Both the position numbers and the translations under genes were made by a program. A DNA stretch of 64,000 bases, from NCBI RefSeq assembly GCF_034676545.1, contig NZ_JAUCBZ010000004.1, forward strand, positions 45,880-109,879, in the 5' to 3' direction. This stretch comes from Pararhodobacter sp. GTDB lineage: Bacteria > Pseudomonadota > Alphaproteobacteria > Rhodobacterales > Rhodobacteraceae. Positions within the stretch are counted from its first letter, which is position 1. The number at the start of each line of letters is the position of its first letter. Positions 7,585-16,656 of the stretch are shown here, piece after piece. Below the pieces are notes generated by a model. It was given only the letters and a program-made list of their open reading frames with translations, did no database searches and was not told the DNA's origin.

Positions 7585-9141
7585 CTAGCAGCCTGTCGGG
7601 CTATCCCCCTGTAAAATGCCGCGTCGCCCCTGGAACCTGAGAGCATGAGCCGCTTCCGCCCGATAGACCGCCAAACGGAGTACCTGTTGCCGCCCTCGGT
7701 GCAGGACTGGCTGCCCGAATCGCACCTGGCGCGCTACGTGGTCGATGTGGTGGAAGGGCTGGACCTGTCGGTACTGGAACGCGCGTATGCGGGCCGCGGC
7801 AGCGATGCCTACCATCCGGCGATGCTGCTGTCGCTGCTGATCTACGGCTATGCGACGGGGACGCACTCGAGCCGCAAGATCGAACGGGCCACCTACGACT
7901 CGCTGGCCTTCCGCTTCATCGCCTGCGACCAGCACCCGGACCACGATACGCTGGCGACTTTTCGTCGCCGTTTCGGCAAACAATTCGCCGATGTCTTCGT
8001 GCAGGTGCTGCAAGTAGCCCGCGAGAACCAGCTCTCGCGCTTTGGCACGGTGAGCCTGGACGGCACCAAGATCCACGCCAACGCGAGCCGCCACAGCGCG
8101 CTCTCTTATGGGCACGCGCAGAAGATCGAAGCTCAACTCAAGGGTGAAGTGCAGGAAATACTCGCGTTGGCCGAAGCGGCCGATCGAAGCAATGTGCCCG
8201 AAGGCGTGGATCTGCCCGCGGAGATCAAGCGCCGCGAAGACCGGCTGGCCGCTATCGCGGCCGCCAAGGCCAAGATCGAGGCGCGCGCCAAGGAGCGCTT
8301 CGAGCGCGAACAGGCCGAGTTTGACGCCAAGATGGTCAAGCGCCAGGCCAAGGCGGCAGCCAGCGGCAAGAAGCTCGGCGGCAAGCCGCCTGCTCCGCCT
8401 GCGCCGGGTGCGCGCGCGAACGACCAGCTCAATCTGACCGATGAAGATTCGCGCATCATGAAGGTGGCCGGCGGCGGCTTCGAGCAGTGCTACAACGCGC
8501 AGGCGGCGGTCGATACGGCGTCGATGCTGGTGATGGCACCCCACCTCACCCAGGCGGGAAACGACAAGGAGCAGGTCGAACCGATGGTGGCCCGCATCAA
8601 GGCGCTGCCCCAAGGGCTCGATCAGCCCGACCAACTGCTGGCCGACACCGGATTCTTCAGCGAGCGCAACGTGCAGTGCTGCCAGAGCGCCGGGATCGAA
8701 CCGCTGATCGCGGTGGGGCGCGACCAACATCATCCGGATTGGCACAGCCGCTTCGAAGAACCCACCCCGCTCGAGCAGCCCGCGACTCACGTCGCGCAGA
8801 TGAAGCACGCGCTCAAGACCCGGGCGGGCCGCGCAGCCTACGCGCTGCGGAAACAGACCGTTGAACCGGTGTTCGGCATCATCAAGTCGGTGATGGGATT
8901 TCGTCAGTTCATGCTGCGCGGACTCGACAACGTGCGCAACGAGTGGACCCTGGTGTGCCTGGCGTGGAACTTGAAGCGCATGGCCGTATTGCGTCCGCAG
9001 TGAGAAAAAAAAAGGACAGCAGCATTGCGATCTCGACTGAAAAGCCGCGTATTGGAGCCTGAAATGCCGACTGTTTCCCACATTGTAAAATCAAGCCCTC
9101 GGATACCGCGCCGCGAGTGCTCAAGTCCGACAGGCTGCTAG
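7585..9141 (+). mobile_element. IS1182-like insertion sequence flanked by CTAG
   Basis: A 15-bp perfect inverted repeat CTAGCAGCCTGTCGG opens the element at 7585 and its complement closes it at 9127-9141. The outer CTAG occurs at both ends (7585-7588, 9138-9141) and is palindromic, so it is probably the 4-bp target copy; the element proper is then 7589-9137 (1549 bp). One intact transposase fills it. The element looks complete and recent. Confidence 0.9.
7645..9003 (+). CDS. IS1182-family transposase
   Basis: A 452-aa DDE transposase. The N-terminal region begins MSRFRPIDRQTEYLLPPSV and contains YHPAMLLSLLIYGYATG and the HDTLATFRRRF segment typical of the IS1182 and IS5 groups. Candidate DDE residues lie in SLDGTKI, LLADTGFFS and the C-terminal VEPVFGIIKSVMGFRQF (Y-(2)-R-(3)-E-(6)-K-like box). 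A lysine/alanine-rich helix sits between the first and second Asp. The frame is intact, so the enzyme may be active. Confidence 0.93.
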   Translation: MSRFRPIDRQTEYLLPPSVQDWLPESHLARYVVDVVEGLDLSVLERAYAGRGSDAYHPAMLLSLLIYGYATGTHSSRKIERATYDSLAFRFIACDQHPDHDTLATFRRRFGKQFADVFVQVLQVARENQLSRFGTVSLDGTKIHANASRHSALSYGHAQKIEAQLKGEVQEILALAEAADRSNVPEGVDLPAEIKRREDRLAAIAAAKAKIEARAKERFEREQAEFDAKMVKRQAKAAASGKKLGGKPPAPPAPGARANDQLNLTDEDSRIMKVAGGGFEQCYNAQAAVDTASMLVMAPHLTQAGNDKEQVEPMVARIKALPQGLDQPDQLLADTGFFSERNVQCCQSAGIEPLIAVGRDQHHPDWHSRFEEPTPLEQPATHVAQMKHALKTRAGRAAYALRKQTVEPVFGIIKSVMGFRQFMLRGLDNVRNEWTLVCLAWNLKRMAVLRPQ

Positions 9142-9247
9142 GTGGCGCTTCTGCGCTCCTCGCGGGCGAGCCGCAAGCGCAGCCTGTAGATGGCCGATCC
9201 TGAATCTCGTTCAGGCGGACGATGGCGCAAGCAGCGCGTCGCCGGGT

Positions 9248-9685
9248 TCAGATCTTGCCTACCCAGTCATCGACCGCCTCGGAGATGATGTCGTAGGCGA
9301 GTTGATGCGCGTCTTCTGGCTCGCGGTAGGGGTCGGGCACCTCGGTCTTGGTCCAGTGCCCGAGCAGGAAGGTCTTGCCGCGGGTGGTGGGGTCGAGGTC
9401 GTTGGCGTAGTCGAGGTGGTGCTTTTCCATGCCGAGGATGAGATCGGACCAGCGCGTGAGTTCCAGGTTGAGCTGCTGCGCGCGATGGGCGGAGAGGTCC
9501 ATCTGATGCTGATTGGCAACCAGTTGGGTGGTCTTGTCGGCGCCATGACCTGCCAATGCGCCAATACCGGCGGAGCGGACGAGCACCCGCTTGCCCGCGG
9601 CGAGCGCACGCTGGCGGATCAGCTCTTCGGCAAGCGGACTGCGACAGATGTTGCCCGTGCACAGAATCAGAAGTTTTTCGAACAT
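9248..9685 (-). CDS. Low-molecular-weight protein-tyrosine phosphatase (Wzb/Etp-like)
   Basis: A 145-aa cytoplasmic phosphatase with the P-loop CTGNICRS (Cys9 nucleophile) immediately after the first strand, and the acid loop VPDPYR near residue 118. Bacterial relatives dephosphorylate tyrosine autokinases of polysaccharide export. No Wzc-type kinase lies in this window, but the gene is next to a PEP-CTERM surface-protein gene, and sugar-nucleotide genes occur 35 kb away. The 112-base gap to the upstream gene holds a terminator, so it is probably transcribed separately. Confidence 0.9.
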   Translation of the reverse strand: MFEKLLILCTGNICRSPLAEELIRQRALAAGKRVLVRSAGIGALAGHGADKTTQLVANQHQMDLSAHRAQQLNLELTRWSDLILGMEKHHLDYANDLDPTTRGKTFLLGHWTKTEVPDPYREPEDAHQLAYDIISEAVDDWVGKI

Positions 9686-9696
9686 GGCCTTGGCGT

Positions 9697-9729
9697 AAAA
9701 AAACCGACACCCCGCTCTAGGGGCATCGG
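9697..9729 (-). terminator. Rho-independent terminator after the PEP-CTERM gene
   Basis: On the minus strand a stem CCGATGCCCC/GGGGTGTCGG (loop TAGAGC, two mismatched positions) is followed by seven T residues. It sits between the stop of the PEP-CTERM gene (9800) and the phosphatase start (9685). Confidence 0.8.
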
Positions 9730-9799
9730 CTTCTTTAAAGATGTTGCTGGTCAGGCAGCGCGCACAAGGCAGCGCTGGCTGACCTGATCAGCAAGCTGA

Positions 9800-10567
9800 T
9801 CAAGCAGCTTGCTTGCGACGACGCATGGCACCCAGACCGGCCAGGCCCAGACCCAGGAGGGCGAGGGAAGCGGGTTCGGGGACGGCGGTGATTCCAATGT
9901 TGCGCACGGTGAACGCGCCGTCGATGGTGCCGTTGCCGCCGCCAAGCAAGGTATCGCCAGCCAACAAGATTGCTCCGCTACCCAGCCAGCTGGTGGGGGT
10001 GTCGAGGATGTTCATGATGACGGAGGTGTCGGTGATGGTGCCCGCGATATTGTAGGCACCGGCGCCGGTCGGAATAGCAAAGGAAGTGCCCAGCAGGGTG
10101 TTCAGGAAGCCCAGAATGCCCGAGGTGGTTGCGCCGTCGTACGAGCCGTTAAAGCCGAATGTGATCGGGTTAACGATAGCGCCCGAACCGAACACGAAGG
10201 GGTAGGGCCCAGGGGTCAGGCCAGTGGCGGAGAGGTAGCCAGTGAAGACTGGCGTACTGGTCGTGACCGTGCGGCTGAACATGCCGGCAGCGGCGCCATT
10301 CAGGAAGTCAGAACTGGCGGTGCCGCTCGGGCCCGCAGAACCCGGGCCGACGCTCACGGCGTAGGTGTTCGACGGGCCTGCAGTCAGGACACCGTTACCC
10401 ACCAAGCCGGTCAGGGAGACCGAGTAGCTGTTAGGCGTCAGATCCTTGAAGCCCGTAATGGCAAAGTCGCCGGCCAGGGAGTTGATGTTGCTCACATAAG
10501 CAGCCGAGGCGCCGGTGCTGATCGTGGCCAGAGCCGCTACGGCGGCGATGAGTACAGTCTTTTTCAT
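9800..10567 (-). CDS. PEP-CTERM sorting domain protein
   Basis: A 255-aa exported protein. It has a signal peptide (MKKTVLIAAVAALATISTG, then ASA), a beta-rich Gly/Ser/Thr-rich body with little charge, and a C-terminal sorting signal VPEPASLALLGLGLAGLGA followed by MRRRKQ. The PEP motif, hydrophobic helix and basic tail are what exosortase EpsH/XrtA recognises, leading to surface attachment linked with exopolysaccharide. No exosortase gene is in the window. The function of the body domain is not recognised. A sigma-54-like promoter lies 94 bp upstream. Confidence 0.92.
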   Translation of the reverse strand: MKKTVLIAAVAALATISTGASAAYVSNINSLAGDFAITGFKDLTPNSYSVSLTGLVGNGVLTAGPSNTYAVSVGPGSAGPSGTASSDFLNGAAAGMFSRTVTTSTPVFTGYLSATGLTPGPYPFVFGSGAIVNPITFGFNGSYDGATTSGILGFLNTLLGTSFAIPTGAGAYNIAGTITDTSVIMNILDTPTSWLGSGAILLAGDTLLGGGNGTIDGAFTVRNIGITAVPEPASLALLGLGLAGLGAMRRRKQAA

Positions 10568-10660
10568 GGGTTGTGTCCTGTCAGTACGTCACGGCTGGTG
10601 TTTAGCCGGAGAGCGGGTTTAACTTCGTCGCAACGTGTAAGTGGTCGCTGAGTGGCTTAA

Positions 10661-10676
10661 AGCAATATCAATGCCA
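10661..10676 (-). promoter_or_regulatory. Sigma-54 type promoter of the PEP-CTERM gene
   Basis: On the minus strand TGGCAT-TGATA-TTGCT matches the -24/-12 consensus TGGCAC-N5-TTGCW with the GG and GC dinucleotides at correct spacing. It ends 93 bases before the ATG. PEP-CTERM genes in Zoogloea-type bacteria are known to need RpoN and the PrsK/PrsR system, so the match is meaningful. Confidence 0.7.
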
Positions 10677-10888
10677 GATTTGCAACTACTTGATAAATAA
10701 GGGTTGGATATTGTCTTTCAAGTCTGCGAGAGAGCGAGTGTAAATTTTCCCGACACGTGTTTTCGGCGCCGCTGAACACGGCGAAAGGGCTCTGGGCACG
10801 ACGCAGCGTGACACCCACCGATGCGGGCCCGGCCGGAAGTCGAAATCGGGTTGCTTAGCAACGCAAGGGTAGGTTTGACGGGGCCAGC

Positions 10889-11119
10889 TCAGAACCAGCT
10901 TTCGACCTTGCTGCGCGCCGGCATGCCGCCCGCGTGCACCACGGTGCCGTCGACGACGACGCCGGGCGTGGCCATGATGCCGTAGGTCATGATCTGTTGA
11001 AGATCTTCGACCTTTTCGAGCACGATTTGCGCGCCCTTGGCGGCAGCGACTTCTTCGATGAGGCGGATGGTGTTGCGGCAGTTTGCGCAGCCCGAGCCCA
11101 GAACCTTGACGTTTTTCAT
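10889..11119 (-). CDS. Small thioredoxin-fold protein (redox-active disulfide protein 2 type)
   Basis: A 76-aa protein starting MKNVKVLGSGCANCRNT, with a CxxC pair at residues 11 and 14, and a cis-Pro region IMATPGVVVDGTVVHAG. Such minimal thioredoxins are regularly encoded directly after COG0701 permeases, as here (12 bp gap), often in arsenic-related loci, and may pass electrons to or sense the permease substrate. It has no signal peptide. Confidence 0.87.
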   Translation of the reverse strand: MKNVKVLGSGCANCRNTIRLIEEVAAAKGAQIVLEKVEDLQQIMTYGIMATPGVVVDGTVVHAGGMPARSKVESWF

Positions 11120-11131
11120 GCTGTGCCTTCC

Positions 11132-12206
11132 TCAGAGAATCAGGTTGAAGATGTAGCCGACCAGGATGATGCCGGTGGCGACGATGGAAACATAGATTGC
11201 GATCAGCTTGAGCTTGAGCGCCTTGCGCAGGATGATCATCTCCGGCAGCGACAGGGCGACCACGCTCATCATGAAGGCCAGCAAGGTGCCCATGGCCGCG
11301 CCCTTGCCGTACAGGGCCTCGACGATGGGGATGACGCCAGCCGTGTTGGTGTACATCGGCACGCCGATGCCGACGCTGACCGGCACCGCCCACCACGCTT
11401 CCTTGCCCATGATCTGGGCCATGAACTCGGCTGGCACATAGCCGTGAATGCCGGCCCCGATGGCGATGCCGAGCATGACATAAGGCCACACCCGGCCGAC
11501 GATCTCCTTCACGCTCGCCCAGGCGGCGTCGAAGCGATCGGGCCGGCTCGGGCGCGAAAGCGCGCTGCTGGCGGCGGCTGCGCCGCGCTGGATGTTGAGC
11601 ACCCAGTCTTCCAGATAGCGTTCCAGCTTCATGCGCGTGAGGATGAGCCCGGCAAGCATGGCCACCACGATACCAAAGGCAAAGTAGAGCGCGGCGATCT
11701 GCCAGCCGAACATCGCCGCGAGCATGACGACTGCAATCTGGTCGATCATCGGCGCGGCGACGAGAAAGGTGAGGGTGATGCCCAGCGGCACGCCGGCTGA
11801 CAGGAAACCGATGAAAAGTGGCACCGCCGAACACGAGCAAAACGGCGTCACCGCCCCCAGCAAGGCGGCGAGCAGATAATTGAAGATGGCCGCACGTCCG
11901 GCAAGCAGGCTGCGCGTGCGCTCGGGCGTGAAAAACGTATGCACCACGCCCATGATGAAGACGACCCGCAACCAACAGCAGCAACACCTTGGGCGTGTCG
12001 TAGATGAAGAAATGCACCGCTTCCGCCGCATGCGTGCCCCGTGCCAGCCCTAACAGGCCGACGACCACATCGGCAAAATCGGTCAGGTGGGTGTAGGCGG
12101 CCACCCATGCGGCGCCGGCGACCAGAATCGTCGCCGCCCAGCGCCCGAGGCTGGGTGAAGAAGGCTGGAGGGTGGGGAGTGGAAGTGGAAGGGGGTGTGT
12201 GCTCAT
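11132..12206 (-). pseudogene. COG0701 (YraQ/ArsP-like) permease, one frameshift
   Basis: ATG 12206 starts a frame with a first membrane helix (LGRWAATILVAGAAWVAAYTH) and FFIYDTPKVLLLLVAG, after which the frame is lost at a CCC run (11965-11967). Removing one base continues into VVFIMGVVHTFFTPERTRSL, NYLLAALLGAVTPFCSCSAVP, the conserved cysteine-rich family motif, and about six further helices. Restored length is about 357 aa. ArsP members export trivalent organoarsenicals. The neighbouring arsC and thioredoxin genes support an arsenic or related role. The clean indel may be a sequencing error. Confidence 0.83.
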
Positions 12207-12386
12207 TGCGTGCTCCGCTTGCAGAGATCAGTGCTTGGCCGTTTTTGACGCTGTGCGACGACTCATTCAGGGAGACGTAGCAGGGGGCAAAAGGATGCAG
12301 CCTGGAGCGAAAAAACGATTTTGCTGCAAGTCTTGGGTCGTGGCGCTTGTCGGCCAGGCGCATGTGGCCAAGGCGTACGTTCATCA

Positions 12387-12404
12387 AATTATTACCCGAT
12401 AATT
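12387..12404. promoter_or_regulatory. AT-rich dyad between permease and arsC, candidate operator
   Basis: AATTAT-TACCCG-ATAATT is a perfect 6-bp inverted repeat in an otherwise GC-rich intergenic region. It lies between the divergent permease (start 12206) and arsC (12460), where an ArsR/SmtB-type repressor might bind. No arsR gene is present in the window. Confidence 0.4.
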
Positions 12405-12459
12405 CGTCCCTGGCTGACTGCCGCCGACAGGCAGGGCGTCTTCAACAAGGAAACAGGCC

Positions 12460-12861
12460 ATCAGCGACATCACGATTCATCACAACCCACGCTGCGGCAC
12501 TTCGCGTAACACTCTGGCGCTGATCCGCAGCAGCGGCGCCGAACCGGTCGTCATCGAATACCTCAAGACCCCGCCCAGCCGCGCGCAGCTCGTCGAGCTG
12601 ATCGACGCCGCTGGGCTCGGTGTGCGCGGAATCATGCGCGCGAAAGAGGCGCTGTTTGCTGAGCTTGGTCTGGGCGACCCCCGCATGACCGACGAAGCGC
12701 TCATCGACGCCATGATGGCGCATCCGATCCTGATCAACCGCCCGATCGTGGTCACGCCGCTCGGCACCCGTCTGTGCCGACCGCCCGAGACCGTGCTGGA
12801 GATCCTGTCCAAGCCCAGCGCGACGCCCTCGCCAGCGCGGGCGACAAGGCGTCTAACATGA
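12460..12861 (+). CDS. arsC: Arsenate reductase, glutaredoxin-coupled ArsC type
   Basis: The homologous frame begins ISDITIHHNPRCGTSRNTL with the catalytic Cys in NPRCGTSRNT (position 12), followed by EYLKTPPSRAQLVELIDAAGL, VRGIMRAKEALFAELGL and NRPIVVTPLGTRLCRPPE. It reduces arsenate to arsenite. The codon at the expected start (12460) is ATC, not ATG, although AAGGA lies 7 bases before it at the right spacing. The first ATG (12622) would delete the active site. Either ATC is used, the start codon is mutated, or the base is miscalled. Restored length is 133 aa, normal for the family. Confidence 0.85.
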   Translation: MSDITIHHNPRCGTSRNTLALIRSSGAEPVVIEYLKTPPSRAQLVELIDAAGLGVRGIMRAKEALFAELGLGDPRMTDEALIDAMMAHPILINRPIVVTPLGTRLCRPPETVLEILSKPSATPSPARATRRLT

Positions 12862-12935
12862 AGTGTGGGTTTCGGGCATGCGGCTGCGCGTCCGCCGGCT
12901 GCTGCGATGAACGAATGGCCGACAGGCGGTAAGCG

Positions 12936-13472
12936 ATGAACCCACCTTGCCTGATGAGCGCCTGGCAAGCCTGTGAGCGCGAATTGCACGCCTTTCTGCG
13001 TCACCGCGCGCCCGAAGGCGTCAGTGCCGACGACTTGCTGCAGGATCTGTTCTTGAAGGCCTTGCTCAAGGACCGCGCCTTTTGCGAAATCGAAAACCCG
13101 CGTGCGTGGTTGTTCGAGGTGGCACGCAATCTGGTGGACCACCAACTGCGCCGCAAACGTGACACACGCCCTGTCCCTGACGATCTGCCAACGCCCGAGC
13201 CCGAGCTCGACATCGCCGACGGCCTGGTCGACTGCCTGCCACGCGTGCTGTCCGAGCTCGCCCAGGCGGATCGGGAAGTGATCGAGCTGTGCGACCTCGG
13301 CAACATGACCCAGGCCCAGTTCGCTCAGATCAAGGCCCTCTCACTGCCCGCCGCAAAGTCGCGTATTCAACGCGCCCGGCAAAGATTACGTGCGCAGCTG
13401 ATCGAAGCCTGCCAGGTACGGTTTGACGATGAGGGCAAGCGCTGTTGCTTCACCCCGCGGGCAAGGCTGTAG
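12936..13472 (+). CDS. RNA polymerase sigma-70 family factor (SigZ-like ECF)
   Basis: A 178-aa sigma factor. Region 2 includes GVSADDLLQDLFLKALL and PRAWLFEVARNLVDHQLRR; region 4 includes SELAQADREVIELCDLGN followed by AQFAQIKALSLPAAKSRIQRARQRLR, the helix-turn-helix. The C-terminus has a Cys pair (RCCF), common in SigZ-type factors. No anti-sigma gene is adjacent. It lies 75 bp after arsC on the same strand and may share its transcript. Confidence 0.87.
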   Translation: MNPPCLMSAWQACERELHAFLRHRAPEGVSADDLLQDLFLKALLKDRAFCEIENPRAWLFEVARNLVDHQLRRKRDTRPVPDDLPTPEPELDIADGLVDCLPRVLSELAQADREVIELCDLGNMTQAQFAQIKALSLPAAKSRIQRARQRLRAQLIEACQVRFDDEGKRCCFTPRARL

Positions 13473-13567
13473 CAGGTCAGGATGACAAACAGGCCTGAAC
13501 CGCAATGCGGCTGGGGCCTGTTCGGGTTGATGTATGGATGCTGAAGCGCGGGCCAGACCGGCTGAGC

Positions 13568-14006
13568 TCAGGCCGGCTGAGGCCAGACGAAGTCGGGGCG
13601 TAGCTCGGCGTGGACGGGAAGACCGTCACTCGGCTTGGGTGCGCCGGTCGCGGGATCGTAGAACGCGTGGTAGGTCGGCGGCAGCTTCGCGGGATCGAGG
13701 CCCATCAGATTGGGAACGATCACCCGGATGCGGCGCTCCTTGTCGTCGAGCATGATCGGGGTGCCGCACTTTGCGCAGGTGCACAGCTCAAGCGGGCCGT
13801 TCGGATTCTGGTCATTGAAGGGCTGACGTTTGAGGCCCTCGGGGGTTGTCGACCTCGACGTCCGCATGCTTGTAGAACACAACATGGGTCGTGTCCTGGC
13901 CAGTGACGCGTTTGCACACCGAGCAGTGGCAGGTGTGGTTGTCGATAGGGCCGGCATGCAGTCGCGTGTGTACATGTTCGCAGCCGCCCGTCGTGTTTGC
14001 AGTCAT
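13568..14006 (-). pseudogene. GFA-family zinc protein (glutathione-dependent formaldehyde-activating type), one frameshift
   Basis: From ATG 14006 the sequence reads MTANTTGGCEHVHTRLHAGP and NHTCHCSVCKRVTGQD, the first zinc-binding cysteines. At a GGGGG run (13841-13845, plus strand) one extra base throws the frame; correcting it joins EGLKRQPFNDQNPNGPLEL, CTCAKCGTPIML and a family-typical C-terminus. Corrected length is about 145 aa. GFA proteins bind zinc through Cys clusters, and most have no demonstrated enzyme activity. Confidence 0.8.
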
Positions 14007-14097
14007 CGCTATCTCCGTGGTTTTTTTATGATGGTCCGTCATGCCCGGGTGGCCTGAGTGGTCCACGCCGGAAGGCTTGCGCTGGACCGCAAAACGC

Positions 14098-15213
14098 TCA
14101 AGTCCTTGCTTGATTATGGGCCGCTGGCGCAAAGAATCCAGCAACGTCATCACCGGCGCCGTGGCTTGGCGGCAGGCTGCGGGTAGATGCATAGGCGATG
14201 AAGCCGACGATCGCGGCAAGGATCAGGCCAAACACCGCCGCCCTTCGGCACGGAGTGGTCGCGCCATCCCATACGATTCTGCCGCTTGCGCTCAGCCATT
14301 CGCTAAGCGTGATGCCCACAATCAACCAAAGCACGCCGAGCAGGTAGCCCGCCCAGACATCGCTCAGGTAGTGCACGCCGAGTCCGATACGGCTCAGCCC
14401 AATGGCGAGGACAAGCGTGGCGGTGGCGAAAAGCAGGTTAACGCGCTGCTTCCACTGGGTGGTGGAGCGGATCAGCACATAGCCCAGAAAACCATAGAAG
14501 GCGACGGCGATGGTGGCGTGCCCGCTCGGAAAGGAAAAGGACGGCTCGAGCAGGACGGCCGCGACCGGCCTCGAACGCTGAAAGGTCAGCTTGCCCAGCG
14601 TGACGAAAACGCCCGCCCCGAAGCTTGATGCCAACAAGCCTGCGATCGCGTACTTGCGCTTCGTGAGCCAAAGCACGAGGCACGCCACCACGAGCACAGC
14701 GCCGACTACCCGCGGCTCGCCCAGGCTGGTGATCCACAAGAACACAGCAACGACCCACGGCTCGCGATAGGCGGCGATCAGCTGCGCCATTGCATGATCG
14801 AGCGCGACGATGGAGTCCGCGGTGACGACATCCTCGATAATGCCCGCAAACAAGGCCAGCACATAGGCAAACGCCAGCACGAGAAGCGTGAGCGCGAGGC
14901 CGTAAAAACGTGAGCGATCGACACGACGGACGAGGAAGCGGCTACCGGCGGGATAGCGGCGCGCCACTCGCCCCACGTAGACATTGCCACCCAGCGCCGT
15001 CTTGATCGATCGACCAAGCGACACCAGCACCCGCAGCACTTCTGGTCCCTTGCGCACGACCAAGCGCTGCAAAAGCCAAACCAGCCCCACCGCGAGCAGC
15101 AAGCCGACCACGATTGCCGTCACCACCAGCACGGCAGGGATGTCCTGCCAGTACGCGGGTAGATGGACATGCTCAATGGACGGCAGGGCAGGGGTGGCAG
15201 GCGTGTCGATCAT
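14098..15213 (-). CDS. PAP2-family membrane phosphatase
   Basis: A 371-aa multi-pass protein with the three PAP2 signatures: KLTFQRSRP, PSGHATIAVAFYGF and SRIGLGVHYLSDVWAGYLLG, giving the catalytic His pair and phosphate-binding Lys/Arg. Relatives act on undecaprenyl pyrophosphate, phosphatidate or lipid A phosphates facing the periplasm. It has a long N-terminal extension with two extra membrane helices. The start at 15213 (MIDTPATPAL) avoids overlap with the sensor kinase; a longer frame reaches 15303. Its place downstream of a two-component operon suggests a role in envelope modification. Confidence 0.87.
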   Translation of the reverse strand: MIDTPATPALPSIEHVHLPAYWQDIPAVLVVTAIVVGLLLAVGLVWLLQRLVVRKGPEVLRVLVSLGRSIKTALGGNVYVGRVARRYPAGSRFLVRRVDRSRFYGLALTLLVLAFAYVLALFAGIIEDVVTADSIVALDHAMAQLIAAYREPWVVAVFLWITSLGEPRVVGAVLVVACLVLWLTKRKYAIAGLLASSFGAGVFVTLGKLTFQRSRPVAAVLLEPSFSFPSGHATIAVAFYGFLGYVLIRSTTQWKQRVNLLFATATLVLAIGLSRIGLGVHYLSDVWAGYLLGVLWLIVGITLSEWLSASGRIVWDGATTPCRRAAVFGLILAAIVGFIAYASTRSLPPSHGAGDDVAGFFAPAAHNQART

Positions 15214-15277
15214 TGAAACCTTGGTCTTCTGGCAAAGCGAGGATGTTGCCAGCATGCAGAAATGGTCAGTAGTGCGT

Positions 15278-16656
15278 TCAGCGCGACCTAAGCTTTTCCG
15301 CATTTCGCGCCGGCCTTCTGAATGTGACCGTTACCCGCAATCCCGTTGAGCGCGCGACGTCCGCATAGTCCAGCGCCACCGTAGCGCCGCAGCGATCGGC
15401 GATCGCCTTGACGATCGAGAGCCCAAGGCCGGAGCCGATCTCGTCATTTCCCAACAGGCGGTGAAACGGCTCGAACACGCGCGCACGTGCTTCCGGCGCA
15501 ATGCCGGGTCCGCTGTCGCTGACCTGCACCACCACCTCGCGCACATCGACGCCGACCGCAAGGTTGACTCGGCCCCCCACGGGCGTGTATTTGATTGCGT
15601 TGTGACGAGATTGCGCACCAGCGTCTGCAGATCGAATTCGGCGAGCGCGATGCTCACGTCCTGCTCGCTGGTGACTCCGATGTCGATGGACTTTGCCGTG
15701 GCTTGCGGATGCAGTTCTTCGATGACCTGGCGGAATACGTTGTGGACCGACACCGGCGTGGCCGCCGCGCTTGGCGCGTCCTGCACCCGCGCCAGGGTGA
15801 GGAGCTGTTCGAGTAGCAGTTGCGCGCGGCGAATCCCCTGGCGCAGCGCCGCGAGGCGCTCGCCCGCCGCGTCGGACATCGGCGTGCCGGCCAGCCGTTC
15901 GGCCTGCAGCGAGAGCGCGGTGAGTGGTGAGCGCAGTTCGTGCGCCGCGTCGACGAGGAAGCGGCGCTGTTGACTGACGGACTGCTCGACCCGCGTCAAC
16001 ATGCGGTTGATGGCGACGACGAAGGGGCGAACCTCGGTCGGCAGACCCGTTGCGACGAGCGCGCCGAGATCCTGATCGCTTCGCCCGTCCAGTTCGGTGG
16101 CGAGATCGCGCATCGGTTTGAGCATGCGGCGAATGACGTCGCGCAGCACCAACAGCAAGATGGGGATCAGGATGACAAACGGCATCAGCGTGCGCAAAGC
16201 GCCGTCGCGCGCCGTTTCGTCGCGTACCGCCGTTTGTTGGCCGACGACAAAGCGCCTGTCGGCAGCCAGCGTGGTGACGAAGAGGCGCCAGGATTCATCC
16301 TCGATCATCACCGTCTGCAGCCCGTCGGGCAGTTCGGCGGAGAGCAGCAGTGGCGTCGCGGACGAGCGTGGCGTTGTTTCGCGCGCGTTGGGCAGTCTCT
16401 GCACCACCACCTGCACGTCCGAATCGGAAGCAAATTCGGGCAACTGTTCAGATGCAGTGGCGACCGGCAAGTGATTGCGGTCGATGAGGGCGGCGATCTG
16501 CCGTAGCGTGTCGTCCTGAAGTTCGTTCGCTTCTTCAAACGCGGTGATGAACGAGAACGCGCCGGCGACCACCGCCACCCCCAGCAAGAGGGCGCTGACC
16601 CATGCCGAAAGCCTGAACTGCAGCGACTGCCTCAGCGGGCTTTGGGCACCAGCCAT
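15278..16656 (-). pseudogene. Sensor histidine kinase (QseC/PmrB-like), one frameshift
   Basis: Architecture from ATG 16656: a membrane helix (VSALLLGVAVVAGAFSFI), a periplasmic region, a second helix (MPFVILIPILLLVLRDVI), HAMP, the H-box DAAHELRSPLTALSLQ, then the N-box LVRNLVT. The frame breaks in the N-box near 15600, where adding one base restores NAIKYTPVGGRVNLA. It continues with DSGPGIAPEARARVFEPF and IGSGLGLSIVKAIAD. Corrected length is about 459 aa. It overlaps the regulator gene by 25 bases, as in a co-translated pair. Confidence 0.87.

Larger units (their letters stand above)
7573..9154. other. Stem-loop split by the IS insertion
   Basis: GCAGAAGCG at 7573-7581 and CGCTTCTGC at 9146-9154 are perfect 9-bp complements directly outside the IS element. 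Removing the IS and one CTAG leaves a hairpin with an 11-base loop (GAGCTAGGTGG), in the position of a terminator-like structure after the J-domain gene. Confidence 0.7.

Noticed and set aside
7585..9081. A 498-codon minus-strand frame opposite the IS transposase
   Set aside because: It is the antisense shadow of a GC-rich gene; the plus-strand frame has clear transposase motifs and sits correctly between the inverted repeats.
10934..11800. 288-codon plus-strand frame over the permease
   Set aside because: Antisense to clearly conserved permease and thioredoxin frames, with Asp/His-rich shadow composition.
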